A stretch of 6,103 bases of DNA. Source: Actinomycetota bacterium (GTDB lineage: Bacteria; Actinomycetota; Humimicrobiia; Humimicrobiales; Humimicrobiaceae). Shown one piece after another: positions 1 to 5,794 of this stretch. Position numbers and translations under genes: made by a program. Each line of letters starts with the position of its first letter. The first letter of the stretch is position 1. The stretch lies in the NCBI GenBank assembly GCA_023379515.1, contig JAMCQQ010000246.1, positions 1 through 6,103 on the forward strand, written 5' to 3'. The notes below the pieces were generated by a model, which was not told the DNA's origin, did not search any database, and was given only the letters and a program-made list of their open reading frames with translations.

Positions 1-649
1 CCAGGAAACCATCGGTTCTACCATTTAAATTTGGGAATGATGGTATATTTACTGTTAATACATTGATTTCCCTGCCATCTGTCCAATTTTTCTTTATCCA
101 CTCACCTGCAGCTTTCCCTGCTTTACGGGTCATCTCAAAGTTCTCATTACCACCATAAGTGCTGACTCCATTTAAATAAATAACGTCAGAAACTGTGGGG
201 ATTTTCTTGTCCTTGGCAGCATTTATTCCTGCATCATATCCGGTTGGTGAACCAGGAAATACCAGAACGCCATCAACAGCCATGGAAACAAATTGCTCAA
301 TTATGCTGACACCCTTTCCTACATCGCCCTGGGAATCAACAATGTTGTATACAATTCCTGCTTCATCAGCCTTGGCTTTAAAACCGGTAAGCACTGTATT
401 ATACCACTGGTGTGTCATCCAGGATGCCATTATACCTATGGTTTTACCCTTAAAAGCAGCTTCTGTAGTAGCTGTAGTCTCCCCTGCAGTTGTTTCAGCC
501 ACAGTAGTTTCTGCTGCAGTAGTAATTGTCTCAACAGACTCGTTTGCTTTTACTTGACCTTGAGTAGGCGACTGGCACGCAACCATAACCAGTATTAAGC
601 TAACTACTGTTATTGCAGCGATTAGGATACTTAAAATCTTCTTTTTCAT
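1..649 (-). CDS. Sugar ABC transporter substrate-binding lipoprotein (partial, 3' end beyond window)
   Basis: This is the N-terminal 216 codons of a periplasmic-binding-protein-like lipoprotein (Peripla_BP_4, ribose/xylose-binding type), which would capture a sugar outside the membrane and pass it to an ABC permease. Residues 2-4 are lysines, 5-24 are hydrophobic, and Cys25 (in MVAC) is a plausible lipidation site. Residues 37-65 form a Thr/Glu/Ala-rich linker with repeated ETT units, a tether to the membrane anchor. The binding fold starts near residue 68 (GKTIGIMASW) and includes an IIEQFVSMAVDGVLVFPGSP stretch typical of the family. The family is usually about 330-380 residues, so roughly 40% lies outside the window. 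The ATG at 649 is chosen because AGGGAGG precedes it by 4 bases. It is the third gene of the lacI-isomerase operon, 66 bp after the isomerase. The exact sugar cannot be read from the sequence; the isomerase suggests a fucose-, arabinose- or related aldose. Confidence 0.9.
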   Translation of the reverse strand, partial: MKKKILSILIAAITVVSLILVMVACQSPTQGQVKANESVETITTAAETTVAETTAGETTATTEAAFKGKTIGIMASWMTHQWYNTVLTGFKAKADEAGIVYNIVDSQGDVGKGVSIIEQFVSMAVDGVLVFPGSPTGYDAGINAAKDKKIPTVSDVIYLNGVSTYGGNENFEMTRKAGKAAGEWIKKNWTDGREINVLTVNIPSFPNLNGRTDGFL

Positions 650-653
650 ATTA

Positions 654-660
654 CCTCCCT
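654..660 (-). promoter_or_regulatory. Ribosome binding site of the binding-protein gene
   Basis: The minus strand reads AGGGAGG followed by TAAT and then ATG at 649. This strong site fixes the start of the lipoprotein gene and would allow it to be translated independently of the upstream isomerase, as expected for a binding protein made in excess. Confidence 0.75.
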
Positions 661-695
661 TTTTAGCTAAAAATATTTTGATAAATAAAGAATTC

Positions 696-707
696 CACCT
701 CCTTTCT
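696..707 (-). promoter_or_regulatory. Orphan, extended Shine-Dalgarno sequence
   Basis: The minus strand reads AGAAAGGAGGTG, 9 bases after the isomerase stop. It is complementary over 12 bases to the usual bacterial 16S rRNA 3' end (CACCTCCTTTCT), longer than most real ribosome sites. No ATG or TTG follows at a normal distance. Only ATT codons and a GTG overlapping the motif are available, and the frame from that GTG closes after 11 codons. It may be the relic of a lost start, a tiny leader peptide, or a ribosome standby site ahead of the binding-protein gene. Confidence 0.45.
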
Positions 708-715
708 GCATTAAT

Positions 716-2047
716 TTATATTCCCTGAAGGGAAATCTTATCTCCCATCAAAGAAGCAAATTCTTGTATTCTCTTCTCATAGTTTCCATATACTAAACCC
801 AGATGCTGGGATGAAAATTGATCCATATTATTATCGATCCTGTCTCTTAAGTTAACTGAAATAGCAGGCATTATTTTCTGCCTCAGATTAGATTCTATTC
901 CCTGACCCACAGTATAGAGCAGTTCATAAGAACCTATTTTTTCAGATAATCTCATCATCGTGATTTCTCCGGATTTTAAAATAGCTGAAGCTACTATACC
1001 CTTAAAACCTTTAAAGCTGGTTTCATTGATCTTTAATGATTTAGATAAGGAAAAAGGAGCAAATCCACATGAAGAAAAATATCCATTATTTTCATGATAA
1101 TCCAGAATATCAACATATGTTGGAGTAGTATCAGATAATAAATGCAGAATATGCATACTGACCTGAATAGGAATATCTCCCTCGCAGGCAATCGTGTAAC
1201 CTTCATCAGCTAACATTGACAGCGGTATACAAGCTGAACATCCAAAATCCTTTGTAAGCTCATACTGGCATTTGATATTTATGCCATCCAGATTATATTT
1301 TTTTATGAAGCTTTTCAAACTGCAATATAGACCCGCTGCTTTTTGCAAAATTTCATCGTTTATCTTATGATCTGTAACTTCATTTATTTTTTTTACTGTT
1401 TTTAATATTGCCTCAGTTTTTATATTATTAATCTCTTTAATAATGGAATAGATATCAAAATGTACAATCTCCGGGCCTATAATGGCGCTCATCAACAGAT
1501 GATCAAAAGAAGCAGGATACATGCTCATAGACATATAACCTACAAGGCCAAGTCTGGTTCTTCTTAGGGCTTTTTTTGCAGAAGAAGCAAATATGTAATC
1601 ATTTATTTCTTTTAATATATCCTTATTATCAGGAAATCCTACTACTCTTTTAAAATTAATATCTATTCTTTTTAAGGAACCCTGCAGAGCCAGTATTCCA
1701 ACCAGGGAACCTGACTGCTCTTTGGAACCTTTCCAATCAAACATGGGAAAGCCCCAGATTATTATAGGAAGGTGTTTAAGTTCTTTTATAATCACCAGTG
1801 GTACACTGCATTCTACCCAGGTACTGATAAAAATAATACAACAATCAATGTCTTCACCCGGTATTTTTAAAGCCTGGCTCAGCGCTTCCTTTTCATCCAG
1901 TATTGGCTTTTCCGAACCTATGACTGTATTATGGGATTTCTTCAGAGAATCAATGGCCTCTTTGGCTAACCTGACAGAAACATTATCCATATATTCATAA
2001 TAATCATGATGGGCAATATTGAAAAATCCGATTTTTTTTTCTTTCAT
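716..2047 (-). CDS. L-fucose/L-arabinose isomerase-like protein
   Basis: This 443-residue cytosolic protein resembles the L-fucose/L-arabinose isomerase superfamily, metal-dependent enzymes that interconvert an aldose and a ketose. It is shorter than classical FucI (about 590 residues) and matches the compact, poorly characterised members often found in sugar operons. By eye, the metal ligands are kept: Glu289 in ACEGD, Asp313 in YVDILDYHE, and His415 in SQHLGLVYG. The Glu-Asp spacing of 24 equals that recalled for E. coli FucI (Glu337, Asp361, His528). The N-terminal half is Rossmann-like, with hydrophobic strands such as CCIIFIS and LPIIIWGF. The start overlaps the lacI stop as ATGA and no clear ribosome site precedes it, so translation is probably coupled to lacI. 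The binding-protein gene follows. The substrate is not determined; no kinase or aldolase is visible in the window to narrow it. Confidence 0.82.
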   Translation of the reverse strand: MKEKKIGFFNIAHHDYYEYMDNVSVRLAKEAIDSLKKSHNTVIGSEKPILDEKEALSQALKIPGEDIDCCIIFISTWVECSVPLVIIKELKHLPIIIWGFPMFDWKGSKEQSGSLVGILALQGSLKRIDINFKRVVGFPDNKDILKEINDYIFASSAKKALRRTRLGLVGYMSMSMYPASFDHLLMSAIIGPEIVHFDIYSIIKEINNIKTEAILKTVKKINEVTDHKINDEILQKAAGLYCSLKSFIKKYNLDGINIKCQYELTKDFGCSACIPLSMLADEGYTIACEGDIPIQVSMHILHLLSDTTPTYVDILDYHENNGYFSSCGFAPFSLSKSLKINETSFKGFKGIVASAILKSGEITMMRLSEKIGSYELLYTVGQGIESNLRQKIMPAISVNLRDRIDNNMDQFSSQHLGLVYGNYEKRIQEFASLMGDKISLQGI

Positions 2048-3066
2048 TTTTTATATTTCTTGCTTGAAGATTTTCTGATTATTAATTCGGTCGAAAGTTC
2101 TATTGCTTTTGGTTTGGATTGACTTCCCTGTTCAATTCTTCTGAGCAATTCTTTGGCTGCAATCATTCCAGTGTTATAAACCGGCTGGCTTACTGCGGTA
2201 AGGGGCGGGTCAATATATGGCGCCCATTCAAAATCATCAAAAACAACAATGGCCATATCCTCCGGAACATGAAGATTCTTTTCCCTCAAGGCCTCTAAAA
2301 CACCCAAAACCATCCGGTTGTTAGTGGCAAATATGGCTTCCGGGGGATCAGGATTTTTTAATAATTCATGAGTCAAAGAGGCCGCTTCAATATTGGATAG
2401 ACTGCCTATTTTAATATAATCTTCCCTGATATTAATATTATTATCTTTAAGTGCAGCCAGATACCCGTCCAAACGTTCCTGAAATCCATGATATTTCGCA
2501 TAATGTGCCACTATGGCTATCTTTTTATAACCATTATCAATCAGATGCTGAGTAGCATTTCTTGCACCATTAATGCTATCAACTTTCACCAGACTGAAAT
2601 GTAATTTAGTATAATCTGAAGGATAAACCTCAGTAACCACAAAAGGTATACCTGAGTTAAAGTAAAATTCTGTTTCATTAAAAGTAGCCATATTTGAAAT
2701 TGTGGCAATTATTCCATCTACTCTTTTTTGAGCCAGAATCAGTAAATTTTCTTTTTCAAGCTCTTCGCTATTATCAGAATTGCAAAGGATGAGATTATAA
2801 CCTTTTTTCTTAAAGAAGTCTTCTATTCCTCGGTAAAACTCAGGATAATAAATATTTCTGATATCTGAAATCATTATTCCAATTAAATAAGACCTTTTAC
2901 TTTTTAAGGAGCGGGCCAAAACATTGGGAATAAAGCCAAGTTCACTGATGGCGACTTCTACTCTGCTTTTTAAATCCTGGCTTACAAATGCTGAACTGTT
3001 GATTACTGCAGATACTGTGGCTATGGAAGTCTTTGCTTTTTTTGCAACGTCTCTTATGGTGGCCAT
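2044..3066 (-). CDS. LacI-family transcriptional repressor
   Basis: This is a full-length (340-residue) LacI/GalR-type regulator. Residues 2-23 (TIRDVAKKAKTSIATVSAVIN) form the helix-turn-helix. Residues 47-57 (PNVLARSLKSK) form the hinge, whose Leu in ARSL would enter the minor groove at a central CpG. Residues about 60-330 form the sugar-binding-protein-like effector domain, with IGIMISDIRNIYY at its start, DGIIAT near 118, and AIVVFDDFEWAPYIDPPLTAVSQP near 272. Recognition-helix residue 20 is Ala, where many members have Arg. It heads the operon with the isomerase (4-bp overlap) and binding protein. A near-consensus promoter and tandem CG-centred repeats lie directly upstream, so it probably represses itself and the operon until a sugar binds. 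AGGAAGG 4 bases before the ATG supports the start. Codons 51-61 carry one arm of a 31-bp inverted repeat; because they encode family-conserved residues, this arm is the original copy. Confidence 0.95.
   Translation of the reverse strand: MATIRDVAKKAKTSIATVSAVINSSAFVSQDLKSRVEVAISELGFIPNVLARSLKSKRSYLIGIMISDIRNIYYPEFYRGIEDFFKKKGYNLILCNSDNSEELEKENLLILAQKRVDGIIATISNMATFNETEFYFNSGIPFVVTEVYPSDYTKLHFSLVKVDSINGARNATQHLIDNGYKKIAIVAHYAKYHGFQERLDGYLAALKDNNINIREDYIKIGSLSNIEAASLTHELLKNPDPPEAIFATNNRMVLGVLEALREKNLHVPEDMAIVVFDDFEWAPYIDPPLTAVSQPVYNTGMIAAKELLRRIEQGSQSKPKAIELSTELIIRKSSSKKYKK
2885..2915 (+). repeat. 31-bp inverted repeat, arm A (within lacI)
   Basis: The plus strand here equals the minus strand of 3292-3322 at all 31 positions, and both flanking bases differ. 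This arm encodes lacI residues 51-61 (ARSLKSKRSYL), a conserved hinge segment, so it is the likely source of the second arm. The arms are 376 bp apart. Confidence 0.95.
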
Positions 3067-3070
3067 AAAA

Positions 3071-3077
3071 CCTTCCT
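3071..3077 (-). promoter_or_regulatory. Ribosome binding site of lacI
   Basis: AGGAAGG lies 4 bases before the ATG at 3066. It overlaps the proximal operator-like repeat by two bases, so bound repressor would also cover this segment of DNA. Confidence 0.7.
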
Positions 3078-3099
3078 AAACGGTTAGCTAAACGGTTAG
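3076..3099 (-). promoter_or_regulatory. Tandem operator-like repeats for the LacI-family repressor
   Basis: Two identical, abutting 12-bp units (minus strand CTAACCGTTTAG) occupy 3088-3099 and 3076-3087. Each is a near-palindrome, with CTAA and TTAG arms about a central CG, the hallmark of LacI-family operators; one symmetric pair is mismatched. They start directly after the -10 box and run to the ribosome site, so they cover the expected transcription start near 3093. Binding there would block transcription of lacI, the isomerase and the binding protein. A second reading of the same DNA is one dyad around TTAGCTAA at the junction of the units. The link to this particular repressor is inferred from position and symmetry. 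Confidence 0.8.
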
Positions 3100-3129
3100 A
3101 TTATATCATTTCAAAAAATATGATGTCAA
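3100..3129 (-). promoter_or_regulatory. Sigma70-type promoter of the lacI-isomerase-binding-protein operon
   Basis: The minus strand shows TTGACA (3124-3129), an 18-bp spacer, then TATAAT (3100-3105): both hexamers are exact consensus. The expected start, near 3093, falls inside the operator-like repeats and gives a leader of about 27 bases before lacI. So strong a promoter suggests the operon is held off mainly by repression. Confidence 0.88.
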
Positions 3130-3182
3130 TAGTAAAAAAGAAAGTTTTGCAATTCGAAGGATAAAATATTATTAATTTTGCC

Positions 3183-3299
3183 CTACTGCCATTTATCCAA
3201 AGCAGACGCAAGCTCCCCGTGGTTGGCAGAATATTCTTCCAGGCCCATCCCGGAAATAAATGCCTCAATTGCCTGCCTCAATGCTTTTGCTCCCGCTCC
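3183..3299 (-). pseudogene. Detached C-terminal remnant of the RuBisCO-like protein
   Basis: Reading from 3299 to the TAG at 3183-3185 gives 38 residues: GAGAKALRQAIEAF first and ASALDKWQ last. This matches the C-terminal helix and tail of RuBisCO-like proteins, which follow the GGG phosphate-binding loop. It is in a different frame from the upstream part (3317-4396), and a TAA at 3300-3302 closes its own frame immediately upstream. It has no start codon of its own and no ribosome site. It is the true end of the broken RLP gene. Confidence 0.88.
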
Positions 3300-3322
3300 T
3301 TAAAAAGTAAAAGGTCTTATTT
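3292..3322 (-). repeat. 31-bp inverted repeat, arm B (at the break in the RLP gene)
   Basis: This is the inverted copy of lacI codons 51-61. It spans exactly the point where the RLP loses its frame and supplies the premature TAA at 3317-3319. Its last bases (GGAGCGGG) fit the RLP coding sequence for GAGAK, so short chance homology may have guided the rejoining. Confidence 0.95.
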
Positions 3323-4396
3323 CAGTCTGGGGTGAACTCCGCCTGAAGGTATAGGAAATGTTCTCTTTATATTATGCCACTCAAGTATAAGGTCAAATGC
3401 AATCTGTCTGTACCGCTCATCGAGCAGTCTGTATTTTCCCGATTCTATTGGATAAACAACCATATCGGCTCCGGCAAGACGTGCAAGTTTTCCCAGCACA
3501 AGATGCGACGCCAACCCTCCATAAGGATTTGCATAAAGCACTCCTGAAAAATCAAGGTGAGCAAGTACCGGAACATTTATATCAGGATTTTCAGCAATGC
3601 TCTGCATTGAAGCTATGCCCTGGGTAAGATAATTTATCATTAAAGCATTTGCCCCGGCTTCAACTGCCCTTTTCGCATTATCAAGCAGTTTGTCTGCCCT
3701 GTCTGTTATGTTTACGCAATAAAGAGTCTTCTCACCCTTGAGCTCATAAGCCTTTTTTGCCATTTCCATATAAAGCTTTATCCTTGAAGTCCTATTATTA
3801 TAATCTGTTTCAGACAGCAGCTCGTCATCCTTTATTATATCCACACCGCCCGCTGCAGCATTGTAAAAGAATTTTGCACCAACTTCAGGAGTAAATCCTG
3901 TGCAAGGCTTGATCATATTGTTAAGGAGCGGCCGCTGAGGAACGCCCAGTAATTTTCTTATACCTTCAATTCCGAATTTCGGCCCCTTAAAACCCTCCAG
4001 ATATTTTTTTGGAAATTCAACATCAAGCAGCTTGATTCTGCCCATTACTGAAGTATTGCCTATTATCGTCGTAAGAAGCATTGGTATCTGGCAGCCTATA
4101 TTTACAAGTGGCACTGCGATGCTTATTACATATCTTCGCTCAGAAATATCAGCTGGCAGCTCAAATTCATGGTTTGGCACTTCATTTATTGATATCACTT
4201 TTGCAGCATATTTTTCCCTCATTTCCTCAGTTTCGCCCTCTACAGCGGTCCAGGTTCCTGTTGACATGTCAACAGCCAGCGTTTCCGCAAACTTAATTAT
4301 GTCTGTTTTGGGCTTTTCCTCAATGAAGTATGTTGCAATTATGTAATCTTCCCTGTCAAATCCATCCGGTAAAAAATGGAGTGATCTATTGAACAT
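3317..4396 (-). CDS. RuBisCO-like protein (form IV), truncated at the C-terminus
   Basis: This 359-residue protein has the RuBisCO large-subunit fold: an N-terminal domain with STGTWTAVEGE (45-55) and IIGN (Asn114), then the barrel. The metal site is intact: GGVDIIKDDE gives Lys189 (carbamylated Lys in RuBisCO), Asp191 and Glu192. Lys163 (in IKP), His280, loop-6 Lys321 and SGG (351-353) also match. By eye, RuBisCO Arg295 is replaced by Leu281 and His327 by Val314, so CO2 fixation is unlikely; RLPs instead act as enolases, isomerases or decarboxylases on related sugar phosphates. The family is usually about 400-430 residues. Here the frame stops after GGVHPRLK and the second Gly-rich phosphate loop (GGGIHGHP type) is missing, with the rest found in another frame at 3183-3299. 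It is therefore probably inactive as assembled. GGGAGG 9 bases upstream supports the ATG at 4396. The neighbouring sugar operon hints at carbohydrate catabolism (RLPs act in D-apiose pathways), but the substrate is unknown. Confidence 0.88.
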   Translation of the reverse strand: MFNRSLHFLPDGFDREDYIIATYFIEEKPKTDIIKFAETLAVDMSTGTWTAVEGETEEMREKYAAKVISINEVPNHEFELPADISERRYVISIAVPLVNIGCQIPMLLTTIIGNTSVMGRIKLLDVEFPKKYLEGFKGPKFGIEGIRKLLGVPQRPLLNNMIKPCTGFTPEVGAKFFYNAAAGGVDIIKDDELLSETDYNNRTSRIKLYMEMAKKAYELKGEKTLYCVNITDRADKLLDNAKRAVEAGANALMINYLTQGIASMQSIAENPDINVPVLAHLDFSGVLYANPYGGLASHLVLGKLARLAGADMVVYPIESGKYRLLDERYRQIAFDLILEWHNIKRTFPIPSGGVHPRLK

Positions 4397-4405
4397 TTTT
4401 ATATA

Positions 4406-4411
4406 CCTCCC
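4406..4411 (-). promoter_or_regulatory. Ribosome binding site of the RLP gene
   Basis: GGGAGG stands 9 bases before the ATG at 4396 and decides that start. The initiation region is intact even though the gene is broken at its far end, which suggests recent damage or an artefact. Confidence 0.75.
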
Positions 4412-4615
4412 AGGATAAAATCATATTTGGCTATTTATTATAAAACAAGTCAACGCATATAAGAATAAGTAATATTCTTTTTAATAGTATAAACCAGATA
4501 TTTATCCATAATTTGACGTTGTAAATATATAGAAAAGGAGAATTTGGAGTTAACATCCGCTGGTCATCAAATGTGCCAGATGCAGAAAGCATTCTAATGA
4601 TGGGTTAACACCTAT
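4412..4615. other. Intergenic region between the lipoprotein gene and the RLP gene
   Basis: These roughly 200 bases carry no supported gene. The RLP promoter should be here. Candidate elements on the minus strand are TTGACT at 4447-4452 and TATAAT at 4436-4441, but they are too close together to form one promoter, so I assign none. A weak hairpin (AGAATGC, five-base loop, GCATCT on the minus strand, about 4578-4595) lacks a T-tract and is not called a terminator. No repeat of the operator-like sequence found upstream of lacI is visible here, so the RLP does not appear to be under the same repressor from this side. Confidence 0.4.
4511..4521 (+). repeat. 11-bp direct repeat, copy 1
   Basis: ATTTGACGTTG occurs here and again at 4618-4628, where it covers the last codons of the lipoprotein gene. 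Two short copies flanking about 96 bases could be a target duplication or chance in AT-rich DNA. Confidence 0.35.
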
Positions 4616-5695
4616 TCATTTGACGTTGAGCCATTCATCCCATGCAGGTTTGGCAGTTCCATCGATACGGCTGCGCAGGCCCATGCTTCTGAATGGTTCA
4701 AAAGTGTCCTGATCGTACATGAAAGTCCATATAACAAATTCCTTGTTTAAATCACCCATCAGACTGAAAAACACCTCTACAAATTTCGCCTGTTCGGCAT
4801 TACTGCTCTCCCACCCTTCAGGACTGTCATCGCTGTGCCAACCGATTTCTGTGAATGCTATGGGTTTTAATGTATGTAATTTAATTTCAGTATAATAGTC
4901 TGTAGGTATCTCGGAAGGATCTTTATAAATTAATCCGGGATATGTAGTGAAAGCGATAATGTCTGACTTAGAAAATCTATCAAGCAGTGTCCACTGTGCT
5001 TTGGCCGGATCGTTTGTGCCGCCGAACAAACCATCATCAAGACCCTTCATTTTTTCCAACTGGAAGATGGTAAAAACCTTTGTGCCAGGTGATTTTGCCT
5101 TCACAACATTTGATATTTCGCTGTAAAATTGGGTAAAGTTATCAAAGTCTGCCGACGATTTAGCATAGAGCGTGTTCACCTCAATGCCGATGGCAAAATA
5201 TTCCGGTTTGTATTTATCAGCAAAATCAGCAGCGCTGGTTTTGTAAATCTGTTTTGTATTATTGTCAAGCGGCCTTAACATCCTTCCGCTCGATTGCGTA
5301 AAGAATTGAGTTTCTATGATAGGAACATATCCAAATTCAGAGGCAAGAGAAGCGACCACCACAGGACCGCCGCTTTGGGTGTTTGAGAGTTCATACCAGC
5401 CACCTGCCCAACTGACTATCTCACCTGTCTGCTTCACCTTTTCAAAAAAATCGGTGAAATCAGCCGGATTAAAACTTTTTGGTGAGAGACTCACACCTTT
5501 AAGTGCTCTCACCCTGGTTGAAAAACTTTTGTCCGTGACTTCCGGGTATTGCTGTGGTTGAATGGTGTCTTTATTTGATTGTTTATTCACGCATCCGCTA
5601 ACAGCTATAGCTCCGATCAATAGGATTCCGATCAATAAGAATGCCATTATATTTCTGTTTTCAAACTTAATAGCTGATCCTCCCGCAAATTTCAT
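4616..5695 (-). CDS. Glycoside hydrolase-like exported lipoprotein
   Basis: This protein of up to 359 residues has a lipoprotein signal: hydrophobic residues 18-32, then the lipobox VSGC with Cys35. It would be anchored outside the cytoplasmic membrane. The rest reads as a TIM-barrel hydrolase of clan GH-A type, such as GH53 relatives. FAIGIEVN ends in a strand with Glu172 as candidate acid/base, and PIAFTEIGWHS gives Glu283 as candidate nucleophile; their spacing and order fit the clan. KGVSLSP (66-72) would be strand 1 and VIWTFMYD (321-328) strand 8. I cannot name the family or polysaccharide. The start is uncertain: ATG at 5695 has no ribosome site, while GGGAGG at 5679-5684 lies inside the frame, 7 bases before an ATT codon (Ile9) and well before Met17 (5647). 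Starting at Ile9 or Met17 still keeps the signal peptide. It sits alone behind its own candidate promoter; the base composition seems somewhat GC-richer than in lacI, by eye. Confidence 0.72.
   Translation of the reverse strand: MKFAGGSAIKFENRNIMAFLLIGILLIGAIAVSGCVNKQSNKDTIQPQQYPEVTDKSFSTRVRALKGVSLSPKSFNPADFTDFFEKVKQTGEIVSWAGGWYELSNTQSGGPVVVASLASEFGYVPIIETQFFTQSSGRMLRPLDNNTKQIYKTSAADFADKYKPEYFAIGIEVNTLYAKSSADFDNFTQFYSEISNVVKAKSPGTKVFTIFQLEKMKGLDDGLFGGTNDPAKAQWTLLDRFSKSDIIAFTTYPGLIYKDPSEIPTDYYTEIKLHTLKPIAFTEIGWHSDDSPEGWESSNAEQAKFVEVFFSLMGDLNKEFVIWTFMYDQDTFEPFRSMGLRSRIDGTAKPAWDEWLNVK
4618..4628 (+). repeat. 11-bp direct repeat, copy 2
   Basis: This is the second copy of ATTTGACGTTG (see 4511-4521). 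On the minus strand it covers the end of the lipoprotein gene, including most of its stop codon. Confidence 0.35.
5679..5684 (-). promoter_or_regulatory. Strong ribosome site inside the lipoprotein reading frame
   Basis: GGGAGG (within GCGGGAGGATC) lies 15 bases into the longest frame. Seven bases further is ATT at 5669-5671, followed by AAG TTT GAA AAC, a normal charged signal-peptide start. The nearest in-frame ATG, at 5647, is 31 bases away. The motif suggests that translation starts downstream of 5695, possibly at the rare start codon ATT. Confidence 0.5.
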
Positions 5696-5729
5696 CTAAC
5701 ACGTAAAATATAGATTTTATTTGTAAAAC

Positions 5730-5758
5730 TTTATATTATTAATAATAAAAACAGTAAA
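5730..5758 (-). promoter_or_regulatory. Candidate promoter of the lipoprotein gene
   Basis: The minus strand shows TTTACT (5753-5758), a 17-bp spacer and TATAAA (5730-5735), matching the sigma70 consensus at 4 and 5 of 6 positions. Transcription would begin near 5723, ahead of every candidate start codon. The spacer contains a 14-bp AT palindrome (5734-5747). In DNA this AT-rich, chance matches are common, so this is a moderate call. Confidence 0.45.
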
Positions 5759-5794
5759 GCGCAATCAGTCATGAGACAACCATAGATTTCACTA

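Noticed and set aside
195..598. Two overlapping plus-strand frames of 101-120 codons
   Set aside because: They lie opposite the sugar-binding lipoprotein gene, show no recognisable domain, and are explained as shadows; the Val/Ser-rich ends mirror the Thr/Glu/Ala-rich linker on the other strand.
2885..3322. Invertible DNA switch between the 31-bp inverted arms
   Set aside because: Flipping 2916-3291 would separate the lacI DNA-binding part and its promoter from the rest of lacI and would join antisense lacI to the RLP. Neither orientation repairs the RLP, and no recombinase is visible.
4032..4346. Plus-strand frame opposite the RLP gene
   Set aside because: It is antisense to clearly conserved RuBisCO-like sequence and has no ribosome site or domain of its own.
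3317..4396. Genuine CO2-fixing RuBisCO
   Set aside because: By eye the Arg295 and His327 positions are Leu and Val, and the second phosphate loop is absent; no phosphoribulokinase or AMP-pathway gene is in the window.
4436..4452. TTGACT and TATAAT on the minus strand as the RLP promoter
   Set aside because: Only 5 bases separate the two hexamers, so they cannot serve as the -35 and -10 boxes of one promoter.
4578..4595. Hairpin after the lipoprotein gene as a terminator
   Set aside because: The stem is short with a bulge and no T-tract follows on the minus strand.
5734..5747. 14-bp AT palindrome as a regulator site
   Set aside because: It is made only of A and T in an AT-rich spacer and has no second copy, so chance is enough to explain it.
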